From Halotia branconii CENA392 (GTDB taxonomy: Bacteria > Cyanobacteriota > Cyanobacteriia > Cyanobacteriales > Nostocaceae), in contig NZ_CP124543.1 in assembly GCF_029953635.1 (NCBI RefSeq), positions 4,877,455 through 4,941,454 on the forward strand: DNA of 64,000 nt, read 5' to 3'. This document shows positions 8,831 to 17,700 of this stretch, piece after piece. The number at the start of each line of letters is the position of its first letter. Position 1 is the first letter of the stretch. The notes beneath the pieces are model-generated. The model saw only the letters and a list, made by a program, of their open reading frames with translations, was not told the origin of the DNA and did no database searches. The position numbers and the translations under genes are program-made.

Positions 8831-9800
8831 CTACAAGAAAGCAGGACAAGCAGAAAATGCTGTGGCGTTGGTGGCTCCAGATGCCGAAGCTTCATATCTT
8901 GCTGGTGGTACTAGCCTCATCGATTTGATGAAGTTGAATGTCCAAACACCAACAGAGTTGGTTGACATTAATCCACTGCCACTTACCAAGATAGAAATGC
9001 AGGGTAACGGCGTGCGGATTGGAGCAATGGCAAGTAATAGTGATGTTGCTTACAATGCCATCATTCAAGAGCGTTACCCTGTATTGTCAGAAGCGTTACT
9101 GTCTGGGGCATCGCCGCAACTGCGAAACATGGCTACAGTCGGCGGAAATTTGCTGCAACGTACTCGTTGTTATTACTTCCGTGATACCGCCTTTCCCTGC
9201 AACAAACGCGTTCCCGGTTCCGGTTGTCCGGCGATTGAGGGCTACAACCGGATTCATGCAATTCTGGGCGGCAGCGATCGCTGTATTGCCACTCATCCTT
9301 CTGATATGGCGGTGGCAATGGTAGCACTCGATGCAGTTGTGCAAATACGCGGTTTAAAGGGAGAGCGTAGTGTTCCCTTAATTGATTTTCATCTTGTACC
9401 AGGTGATACGCCAGAAAAAGAGACGGTTTTACAACATGGAGAATTAATTGTAGCTGTTGATTTGCCGGCTTCGCCATTTACAAAGCGATCGCATTATTTA
9501 AAAATCCGCGATCGCGCTTCTTATGCCTTTGCCATGTCATCGGTGGCGGCAGCATTAGATATTCAAAATGGGATAATTCGCGCCGCCCGTTTGGCTATGG
9601 GTGGCGTAGGCACAAAGCCTTGGCGAGCCTTGGAAGCTGAAAAAGCACTTGTCAATAAACCCGCAAACCAAGCATCATTTCAAGCAGCTGCAAACTTAGC
9701 TGTGGCTGGAGCTAAACCGCAAAAATACAACGCCTTTAAAGTCGAACTGACTAAACGCACAATTGTCAGAGCGCTGGCAACGGTAGGAGAAATGGCATGA
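8817..9800 (+). CDS. FAD-binding subunit with extra Fe-S cluster (PaoB-like)
   Basis: The middle gene of the hydroxylase operon, 327 residues. The FAD-binding PCMH domain shows YLAGGTSLIDLMKL near the N-terminus and ATVGGNLLQRTRC. Next comes a cysteine-rich insert (RCYYFRDTAFPCNK, GSGCPAIEG, DRCIATHPSD), the pattern that binds an additional [4Fe-4S] cluster in PaoB and 4-hydroxybenzoyl-CoA reductase relatives. The C-terminal CO_deh_flav_C domain follows (RASYAFAMSSVAAAL, RLAMGGVGTKPWRA). It starts inside the end of the [2Fe-2S] subunit gene, with a 'gaggggaaaaaag' ribosome binding site, and ends with ATGA overlapping the next start. Confidence 0.92.
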   Translation: MQPFSYKKAGQAENAVALVAPDAEASYLAGGTSLIDLMKLNVQTPTELVDINPLPLTKIEMQGNGVRIGAMASNSDVAYNAIIQERYPVLSEALLSGASPQLRNMATVGGNLLQRTRCYYFRDTAFPCNKRVPGSGCPAIEGYNRIHAILGGSDRCIATHPSDMAVAMVALDAVVQIRGLKGERSVPLIDFHLVPGDTPEKETVLQHGELIVAVDLPASPFTKRSHYLKIRDRASYAFAMSSVAAALDIQNGIIRAARLAMGGVGTKPWRALEAEKALVNKPANQASFQAAANLAVAGAKPQKYNAFKVELTKRTIVRALATVGEMA

Positions 9801-12010
9801 ATACAAAAGATACAAATGCAGTTGTCGGCAAACCATTAAACAGAGTTGATGGACATCTCAAGGTAACTGGCGGCGCGCGTTATTCGGCTGAGTTTCCCGT
9901 GGCTAAGATGGCCTATGGAGTGACAATTCAAAGCACGATCGCTAAAGGTAAAATAGCTCAAATTGATACTAAAGCCGCAGAGCAAGTACCGGGTGTATTA
10001 GCAATTATTACCCACCTCAACGCACCTAAGGCATCTGGAGACAAGGGCGATGGTAACAAGCTGCAACTGCTGCAAGATAACGTCGTACTTTATAGCCATC
10101 AGCATATCGGTGTCGTCGTTGCCGATACCTTAGAACGCGCTATGCACGCTGCTTCACTGGTGCAAGTTCGTTATGACGAAGAGAAACCGACTATTAATAT
10201 GCGGGATAACCTCAACAAGGCTTACTTCCCTAAAGGTAAAATCCCCGGAGAGGAGCCACCTGATCAGTCTGAGGGCGATGTTACCCAAGGATTAGCGACT
10301 GCGGCTGTGCGCGTCGAGCAAACTTATACTACCCCAGTAGAAAACCACAATCCGATGGAGCCTCACGCCACGATCGCAACTTGGCAAGGCGATGAACTAC
10401 TGCTGTATGACGCTACTCAAGGCATCTTTGGGGATAAACGAAAAGTTGCGGCAGTATTGGGAATTGATCCCAAGAAAGTCCGCGTTATGTCTTATTTTGT
10501 CGGTGGTGGCTTCGGCTGTAAAGGGTCAACTTGGTCACATGTCCCTCTGGCGGCGATCGCAGCAAAGCAGGTGAAGCGCCCCGTGAAACTAGTGCTAGGA
10601 AGAATACAGATGTATGGGCCTGTGGGCTTCCGGCCAGAAACCGTGCAGAAAGTTTCTTTGGGTGCAACCCGTGAAGGCAAATTAACTGCCCTGCGACACT
10701 CTGGCACTTCCCAGACTTCAACCTTCGATGAATTTATCGAACCTGTTGGTAAAAGCGCCCGCATGATTTATGCTTGCCCAAATATCGAAACTACCCACCG
10801 TTTAGTAAAGCTAGATCAAGGGACACCAACTTTCATGCGTGCGCCAGGAGAAGCTTCGGGATCTTTTGCTCTAGAATCGGCAATGGACGAACTGGCTTAT
10901 GCTCTTAATATCGATCCTATCGAGCTACGCTTGCGGAACTATGCGGAAGTCGATCCCAGCAAAAAATTACCTTGGTCGAGCAAATCCCTCAGAGAATGTT
11001 ACAAGTTAGGGGCAGAAAAGTTTGGCTGGCAAAAGCGCAACCCTCAACCGCGTTCGATGCGAGACGGCAATTATTTAATCGGTTGGGGAATGGCGACAGC
11101 TACATATCCTACCTATCGATCGCCTGCATCGGCACGAGCGCAAATCATGGCTGATGGTACCGCTGTAGTTCGCAGTGGTTCTCAGGATATAGGTACGGGA
11201 ACTTATACCGTAATGACTCAAGTTGCAGCACAAGCACTCGGTTTACCAGTTGATAAAGTCCGCTTTGAACTAGGCGATACTGAGATGCCACAAACACCTG
11301 TTTCCGGTGGTTCAATGACTGCCGCCAGTGTTAGCTCGGCTGTGCATTTAGCGGGGAATCAAGCTCGTAGTAAGCTTTTACAACTAGCAATTGCCGATCG
11401 CGCCTCACCGCTTTATAGTGCAAAAGCTGAAGATGTCATTGCTCAAGATGGCAATTTGTCTTTAAAGAATAAAGCATCTGCCAGGGAAACCTATCAAGCG
11501 ATTTTAGCTCGGCATAACATGAAAATGGTGGAAGCCTTAGTAGAAGCTAAACCAGGAGAAGAACAAGAAAAGTATTCCATGCACGCCTTTGGCTCACAAT
11601 TTGCCGAAGTACGAGTGAATCCTGATTCCGGCGAAGTTCGAGTGACGCGCTGGGTAGGAACCTTTGGCGCAGGACGCATACTCAATGCCAAAACAGCCAA
11701 CAGTCAGCTGATTGGGGGAATTGTCTACGGTATCGGCATGGCGCTGATGGAACATACGGTAACAGACCCCAACTTCGGACGTGTTGTCAACCACGATTTA
11801 GCTGAGTATCACGTACCAGTCAATGCAGACGTTCCCGATATTCAGGTATTTTTTGTCGATGAAAACGATCCCCATATCAACCCCTTGGGTGTGAAAGGAA
11901 TTGGTGAAATTGGCATTACCGGAGTTGCAGGGGCGATCGCTAATGCTGTTTATCATGCCACAGGTAAACGTGTCCGCGATTTGCCAATTACCTTAGATAA
12001 GGTGCTGTAG
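9797..12010 (+). CDS. Molybdopterin-binding catalytic subunit of aldehyde/xanthine-type hydroxylase (PaoC-like)
   Basis: The catalytic subunit, 737 residues, overlapping the FAD gene by ATGA. The N-terminal Ald_Xan_dh_C domain runs from about residue 15 (NRVDGHLKVTGGARY). Cofactor-domain motifs include GGGFGCKG, FMRAPGEASGSFALE and QDIGTGTYTVMTQ. The active-site base is the Glu in GVKGIGEIGITG near the C-terminus. PaoABC-type enzymes carry molybdopterin cytosine dinucleotide and oxidise aldehydes, often aromatic ones; the substrate here is not determined. The XdhC and MocA genes at 26-28 kb are the maturation functions this enzyme would need. The gene is intact. Confidence 0.93.
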   Translation: MNTKDTNAVVGKPLNRVDGHLKVTGGARYSAEFPVAKMAYGVTIQSTIAKGKIAQIDTKAAEQVPGVLAIITHLNAPKASGDKGDGNKLQLLQDNVVLYSHQHIGVVVADTLERAMHAASLVQVRYDEEKPTINMRDNLNKAYFPKGKIPGEEPPDQSEGDVTQGLATAAVRVEQTYTTPVENHNPMEPHATIATWQGDELLLYDATQGIFGDKRKVAAVLGIDPKKVRVMSYFVGGGFGCKGSTWSHVPLAAIAAKQVKRPVKLVLGRIQMYGPVGFRPETVQKVSLGATREGKLTALRHSGTSQTSTFDEFIEPVGKSARMIYACPNIETTHRLVKLDQGTPTFMRAPGEASGSFALESAMDELAYALNIDPIELRLRNYAEVDPSKKLPWSSKSLRECYKLGAEKFGWQKRNPQPRSMRDGNYLIGWGMATATYPTYRSPASARAQIMADGTAVVRSGSQDIGTGTYTVMTQVAAQALGLPVDKVRFELGDTEMPQTPVSGGSMTAASVSSAVHLAGNQARSKLLQLAIADRASPLYSAKAEDVIAQDGNLSLKNKASARETYQAILARHNMKMVEALVEAKPGEEQEKYSMHAFGSQFAEVRVNPDSGEVRVTRWVGTFGAGRILNAKTANSQLIGGIVYGIGMALMEHTVTDPNFGRVVNHDLAEYHVPVNADVPDIQVFFVDENDPHINPLGVKGIGEIGITGVAGAIANAVYHATGKRVRDLPITLDKVL

Positions 12011-12237
12011 AAAAGAGGCAGGGGGAAGAGGACAAGGTGCAGGGGGCAGGGGGCAGGGGGGAAGAGGAAAGAGTGTTAATTACAAGTAGAATAAGTGTGA
12101 AGTAGCTTTTTCATCTCCCTTGCACTCTGCACCCCGCCCCGGTTACTGAGCGTACTTGTACTGAGCGTAGCCGAAGTAGCCGAAGTGCTGCCTCTTCATC
12201 CCCCCTGCACCCTGCTCCCTGCTCCCCTGCTTTTTAA
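12011..12237. repeat. Poly-purine/pyrimidine repeats and a 'ctgagcgtacttg' repeat
   Basis: Directly after the hydroxylase operon lie gcaggggg iterations (about 12015-12065) and two pyrimidine tracts (12115-12140 and 12190-12235) that can pair with them. Between them, at about 12145-12190, is a repeat reading ctgagcgtacttgtactgag then cgtagccgaagtag. Related copies occur at 42925-42950, 44517-44560 and 60808-60828. The region may act as a structured transcript end, but no single clean terminator is visible. Confidence 0.65.
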
Positions 12238-12612
12238 TTAACTAGCGATCGCCACTGGCTTTTTGCGCGAAGGACGCTTGCGTTCTGATTTTTTCTTCAG
12301 TCCCACAGCTTGAGCTTCATCGCTATCTGAACCATATTGTCCGCGCACTACTTCTTTCATCGCTAATACAGCATTATGAAATTCCCACTCTGCTAATCTA
12401 GCAGCATCAGCAGCGGCACGGTATAAAGCTAGTTTCTCGGTTTCGGTTTGTTGAGAAAGCAACATCGCCTGATAAACTTCCTGTAACTTTGCAACCGAGG
12501 CATCAGCACGAGTTGTTTTGTAAGTTTCAATGGTTTGCAAACCGTGGAATGAGTCGATATCTTGACTAATCAGTTGAGGGCGCAAACGGTTTGTTGTATT
12601 TTGCGGAGGCAT
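12238..12612 (-). CDS. Conserved small helical protein of unknown function
   Basis: A 124-residue protein I do not recognise. It has a polar N-terminus, a central helical and probably coiled-coil region (about residues 40-90, AKLQEVYQAMLLSQQ, LYRAAADAARLAEWEF) and a strongly basic, Lys/Arg/Ser-rich tail (about residues 104-120). The composition looks like a real protein, and the tail could bind nucleic acid or interact with acidic partners. The ATG at 12612 is the only good start. It is followed downstream by repeats only. Confidence 0.6.
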   Translation of the reverse strand: MPPQNTTNRLRPQLISQDIDSFHGLQTIETYKTTRADASVAKLQEVYQAMLLSQQTETEKLALYRAAADAARLAEWEFHNAVLAMKEVVRGQYGSDSDEAQAVGLKKKSERKRPSRKKPVAIAS

Positions 12613-12704
12613 ACATGCATACGTAGTAAATTATATATTTAATGTACCCATTGCAACAAAAATCATAACAGTAAGGCAAAATTTTCAGATACAGCAGGGC
12701 GATT

Positions 12705-12869
12705 TAACATAACAGGTTAATGCATTGGCATATCAGACTGATGGATTAATATAACAGGTCAATGCATTGGTATTGCAGACTGATGGATTAACATAACAGG
12801 TCAATGCATTGGTATTGCAGACTGATGGATTAACATAACAGGTCAATGCATTGGCATTGCAGACTGATG
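12705..12869. repeat. 42-bp tandem repeat array, four units
   Basis: Units begin at 12705, 12747, 12789 and 12831, with the last one three bases short. Each unit reads taacataacaggtcaatgca followed by ttgg, ATTGCAGACTGATGG and AT, with only a few changes. The array ends in 'gatgtaattacaagactgtaag', the same tail that ends the five-unit array at 19184-19390. The rest of the 12613-13116 gap holds a 'gaaccgcagaggcgcagagg' repeat (12926-12950) and 'acgcaaag' heptamer-like iterations (13062-13086). Confidence 0.9.
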
Positions 12870-13116
12870 TAATTACAAGACTGTAAGACTTTTAAGGGTA
12901 TTTGTAGGATATCTTAGTGAGAATCGAACCGCAGAGGCGCAGAGGACACAGAGGAAGAAGGAGCGATCGCTATTTGAAAGTTACAATTGATGAGCGATCG
13001 CTATTCCCTTGCTTGTTGTTTGAGTAAATTAGACCTCTTGCATAAATATCTTTTTGTCTCACGCAAAGACGCAAAGACGCAAAGAAGAAGCTAAGAATAA
13101 GGACTTTTGCAAGAAG

Positions 13117-13321
13117 CTACTGAGTGTCAATTCGTCCGGCTAAGCTAGCAACTACAAATAGCAGTTGCTCTGGTTGGATGGGTTTAGCGACGTGCATTTG
13201 GAAACCTGCTGCTAAAGCTTCTGCACGATCTTCATCTCTGGCGTATGCTGTCAGTGCGGCGGCTGGAATTTGTCCCCCAGCATCGACACTCAGCGCTCTA
13301 ACTCGACGAATCAGTGTATAA
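13117..13321 (-). pseudogene. Severed C-terminal end of the hybrid kinase REC domain
   Basis: The frame reads TLIRRVRALS, AALTAYARDEDRAEA, HVAKPIQPEQLL and a stop. This is the second half of a response-regulator receiver domain, including the conserved Lys-Pro (KP) and the TAY switch segment. It lacks its first half, which is found on the other side of the IS element at the end of the gene starting at 18734. Joining 13321 to 14716 restores EEDGY-TLIRRV exactly in frame, giving an ancestral protein of 1407 residues. Confidence 0.93.
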
Positions 13322-14711
13322 CCCTCTTTTATCACTCTCGACAAAGTATAATTAGGAGCGATCGCAAAAACACCAGACAGAGAGTATGGTTGAGCCTCGC
13401 CGAAGCGCACCCACAGTAAAATTTGTGGACGAATACTGCCATTTGTATCAAAACCTCTTTCCAGAAGTTAGAAGCTTTGAAGCTTTTAAGTACCTACACA
13501 TGGGATGTGTTTCTGATATAAAACGTAAAACTTTACCGGAAATAGCGAAAATTGTAGGGCTAGATAATCATCAAGCATTACACCATTTTTTAACAGAATC
13601 ACCCTGGGATGTACAAGAATTAAGGAGGCAAAGGTTAGAATTAATATTATATATACTTCAAGGTCGCCCAATCATACTAATAATTGATGAGACAGGGGAT
13701 AAGAAAAAAGGAAATACGACTGATTATGTGAAACGACAGTACATTGGAAATTTAGGTAAAACAGATAACGGTATTGTGGCGGTTACAGCATATGCAGTCT
13801 TATCTGGAATGACGTTTCCTCTAATATTTGAAGTATATAAACCGAGGGAAAGACTACAACCAGGAGAGAAATATTTAACCAAACCCGAAATCGCCGGGAT
13901 AATGATAAGAAAATTGCGGTCGATGGGGTTTAGATTCAATCTGGTGCTGGCGGATAGTTTATATGGTGAAAGTAGTAAAAGTTTTTTAAGCGTACTAAAT
14001 GAATTAAATCTTAATTTTATTGTAGCGATTCGCTCAAACCATAGAGCATGGGGAATTACAGACTCAAAAGTAAAATACTCAGATTGGCAAAGATTCAAGC
14101 GTGTTTTCTCGGATTTAAGTTCAGAGAATAGATATATTAGAGAGATAATATGTGGCAAAAAATCGGAAGTAAGGTATTGGCAAATAACAACGGATATTGA
14201 AGTTCTTCCAAAAAACACGACTTGGTATGTCATGAGTAAATATCCAGAGATTACTCCAAGAGATGTGGGCAATTTTTATGGTTTAAGAACTTGGGTAGAA
14301 TATGGTTTAAAACAAAGTAAAAATGAATTAGGATGGGCAGATTTTCGCCTAACTCATTATTCACAAATAGAGAAGTGGTGGGAAATTGTTTTTAGTGCCT
14401 ATCTGTTGGTTAGTCTTCATTCCGAACAACTGCTAAAATTACCACCACAATCTGAATCTAGATTTTCATCACATCCTGGGTGGAATCAAGGCAATGGTTG
14501 GAATAGTATTCTGAATAACCTCCGTTTGATACTTCAGCCATTTACATTATTTAACTTAATTAAACCTTGGTTAGCGGTCTTTACAGTCCCTAAGCTATCT
14601 GAGGGATTTTTTCAACTTCAAATGATTGTTAATAATCTGACTTGCTCAATTTTTCAAAACTTCAATATCTCTTATTTCTATTTTTCCTCTGCCTAGAGTG
14701 ACAAAAGAGGG
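13322..14711 (+). mobile_element. IS701-type insertion sequence with intact ends and a 4-bp target duplication
   Basis: The element is 1390 bp. The left end (13322 on) reads CCCTCTTTTATCACTCT and the right end, reverse complemented from 14711, reads CCCTCTTTTGTCACTCT, so the terminal inverted repeats agree at nearly every position over about 17 bases. ATAA flanks it on both sides (13318-13321 and 14712-14715), a 4-bp target duplication. Removing the element plus one ATAA restores the interrupted kinase frame. The single transposase gene fills most of it. Intact ends and an uninterrupted transposase suggest a recent insertion. Confidence 0.95.
13386..14696 (+). CDS. IS701-family (IS4-like) DDE transposase
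   Basis: A 436-residue transposase encoded by the element at 13322-14711. The first catalytic Asp lies in IILIIDETGDKKKG near residue 99, the second in FNLVLADSLYGE near residue 200. The catalytic Glu is expected in the GLRTWVEYGLKQSKNELGW segment near residue 308, a form of the YREK-like signature of this superfamily. An N-terminal helical domain (HLYQNLFPEVR, NHQALHHFLTESPW) is typical of IS701 relatives. The frame is open throughout, so the enzyme could be active. It ends 15 bases before the right end of the element. Confidence 0.92.
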   Translation: MVEPRRSAPTVKFVDEYCHLYQNLFPEVRSFEAFKYLHMGCVSDIKRKTLPEIAKIVGLDNHQALHHFLTESPWDVQELRRQRLELILYILQGRPIILIIDETGDKKKGNTTDYVKRQYIGNLGKTDNGIVAVTAYAVLSGMTFPLIFEVYKPRERLQPGEKYLTKPEIAGIMIRKLRSMGFRFNLVLADSLYGESSKSFLSVLNELNLNFIVAIRSNHRAWGITDSKVKYSDWQRFKRVFSDLSSENRYIREIICGKKSEVRYWQITTDIEVLPKNTTWYVMSKYPEITPRDVGNFYGLRTWVEYGLKQSKNELGWADFRLTHYSQIEKWWEIVFSAYLLVSLHSEQLLKLPPQSESRFSSHPGWNQGNGWNSILNNLRLILQPFTLFNLIKPWLAVFTVPKLSEGFFQLQMIVNNLTCSIFQNFNISYFYFSSA

Positions 14712-17700
14712 ATAACCATCTTCTTCTGGCATACCAATGTCACTCAAGAGGACATCGTAACCGCCAGGGTTTGCCATTAAGGTTGATAGTGCCTCTTGGG
14801 CGGATGTTACTGCTGTGACTTCAACTTCATGCGCTTCCAGCACGGCTATAAATAAGTTGCGGATTGCTACTTCGTCATCTACCGCAAGTACTCTAATGCC
14901 TGCCAAGGACGGAATGCCATCGCTTAGTATTTCTGGTGTGGTTATTGAGACGACTGGCTCGATTGCTGTCTGTTGGGAACTCTCTTCTGGCTGAGTTTGT
15001 AGCGGTAGTCTCACGATAAACGTTGCCCCTTGTCGTTCACCTTGGCTTTGGGCAGTAACTGTACCGCCGTGGAGTTCTACTAAATGACGAACAATCGAAA
15101 GTCCTAGTCCCAGCCCACTATTTGAGCGTGTTTTGCTGCCATCAGCCTGACGAAAACGGTCAAATATGTAGGGGAGAAAGTCGGCTTTAATGCCTATACC
15201 CGTGTCGGTGACTTGAATCTCAGCTTGTTCGTCAGTGTACTTTAGGGTGATTTCAATTCTTCCTGCCGCTGGTGTAAATTTAATCGCGTTAGAAAGTAAA
15301 TTCCAAATGATCTGCTGTAAGCGGATTGGATCGACTGGTACGTTTGTAGTGGAAGGCTCTAGTCTAGACTCAATATGAATGTTTTTCGCTTCTGCGGCGA
15401 CGCTAACGACTTTAAGCGCTGCTTCAATTACCGAGGCTAGTTCTATAAATTCGATTTCTAGATGCAGCCTGCCTGATGTAATGCGCGAAACATCTAAGAG
15501 ATCCGAAATCAGCTGCGCTTGAGTTCTGGCACTACGTTCAATCGCTTCCAGTCCTTGATCAACCGTTGCTTCATCGAACTGGCGAGTACGAAGTAATTGC
15601 GCCCAGCCCAACAAAGCATTAAGTGGATTCCGCAATTCGTGAGACAAAACGGATAAGAACTCATCTTTGGCTAGGTTGGCTGTCTCAGCCATAGCGCGGG
15701 CTGACTGTTCTTGAGCCAAAAGCCGAACGCGTTCTACATCCCATTGTTTGCGCTGAGTGATGTCTTCAATCACTAAGAGAATCATCGGCGTATCATCTGT
15801 TTGAGGCATTCTACGAGCATTCAGACACATGACTTTGTATCCGATTTGCTCAAAGTTATGCTCGACTTCAACTTCTTGAGACTGGGTGCTGTTAGCAAGA
15901 ATATCTTCTAAGAGCGATCGCAATTGGGGAATATTCCACTGCCCATTACCCAAATCGAAGATCAGGCGTTTTTCTGTTTGGTTGGGCGCAACTTGGAATG
16001 TTTCATAGAAAGATTGATTAGCAGTAATTACCTGTAAGTTTTCATTTAGCACCACCAGAGATTCTCGCACAGTCTCGACAATTGCTTCAGCATAATTTCG
16101 AGATTCTTTGAGTTTTTCTGCACTGCGTTTGAGGCTATCAATGTCAACCAATACCACTACAGCTCCGTCAATTTTGTGGTCTATCGTCCGGTATGGTCGG
16201 ATTCGCAGGTCATACCAATGATTCTCATCGTCTTGCACTTCCTGAGTTTTAAAGTTGAGAGTACTAATTACTTCTAAGATTTTTGGTTCTAAATCGGAAA
16301 TTAGCAGATTGTGATTAATATCGCTCAACGGTCGCCCGATATCTGTGGGAATCAGGTTAAAGATTCTCCCTGCTAGGGGGGTAAAGCGGCGGATTCGCAA
16401 ATCGCCTCCGAGCATGAGGATGGGAATATTAATATTACTGAGCAAATTCTGCAAATCGTTACTAACTTGATTTGATTCGATATTCCGCCGTTGCAGTTCG
16501 TCGTTAATCGTGTTCAGTTCTTCATTAGTAGCTTGAATTTCTTCTTTGGCAGTTTCTAGTTCTTCGTTGGTACTTTGCAACTCTTCGTTACTGGAGAGGA
16601 TTTCTTCGTTGGCAGCTCTCAAGTCTTGATTGGTGGCTTGTTGCTCCTCAATAATCGATTGCAGATACTCTTTTGTTGTTGCTAGTTCTTGTTTGAGCTG
16701 AGAAGTCTCCTGCTGGCGGGCATTCATTGATTGCCGCTGCCTAGACGAGATTCTGCTATTAATAGTTATCTCTGTTGCAGAAATCGCTGAATCCTGCATA
16801 TCCTCAAACAAAACTAAAAAGTAATATTCTTCACTGGCGGCAGGTTTAAAAGGTATTACATTAACTCTCACCTGCCTAACTAAATCATTTTCTATAATTT
16901 GTAAGTCTTCTTTTTTCACTATCTCCTGCCGCTTTTTTGCTTGGTGAATTGCAGTGCGTAACTCTAAGCGCAATCCTTCTTTTGCCATTTTCAGCAGGTT
17001 AAAACTAGGTTTGCCGGCTGGGGGTTGCAGATATAAGTTGGTTTTTCCTCTAAATTGCAGAATGTCTAGGTCGTTGTTAATCACAACACCAACTGGAGCG
17101 TAATTATTTAATACGATCCGGTCAGCTTCTTTTTCCATTTCCAAATCATCCCAGGCATTCTGACTCGATATCGGCTGAGGAATGGAAATTTCTAAGGGAT
17201 AGTTATTGGGAATCAGCTCGATACCCAGTGTTGGCGTTGTGCCTTTTTTAGAATAAATTTTGCTTTTTCTATCTACTAAGGCAAACAAATCTGTAAACTC
17301 ACCTACTGTCTCCGAAGTGCCTAACATCAAATAGCCGGTTGACTTGAGACCGTAGTGGAAGATGGGCAGGAGCTTTTTCTGGACGTTAGTTCCCAAGTAA
17401 ATCAGCACGTTTCGACAAGTAATTAAATCCAGCTTGGAAAATGGCGGATCGCTCAGCAGATTTTGTCTGGCAAAGACACACAGTTCGCGTACTGGCTTAC
17501 CAATCTGGTATCCGCCTTCTACCTGGACAAAGAAACGCTGTAGGCGTTCTGGAGAAACTTCTCTAACTTGGTTGTCCTTGTAAACGGCGTTACGTGCTTG
17601 GTCAATCGCTACCTCGTTGACATCTGTAGCAAAAATCTGGATGGGCAGATTAATTTTCTGCTCTGTGAGATATTCTAAGAAGCAAATGGCAAGAGAATAA

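Noticed and set aside
9019..9477. Overlapping frames within the FAD subunit gene on both strands
   Set aside because: They are shadows of a well-supported coding region with intact motifs.
12705..12869. The tandem array as a CRISPR array
   Set aside because: Units are contiguous with no unique spacers, and no cas gene is present in the window.
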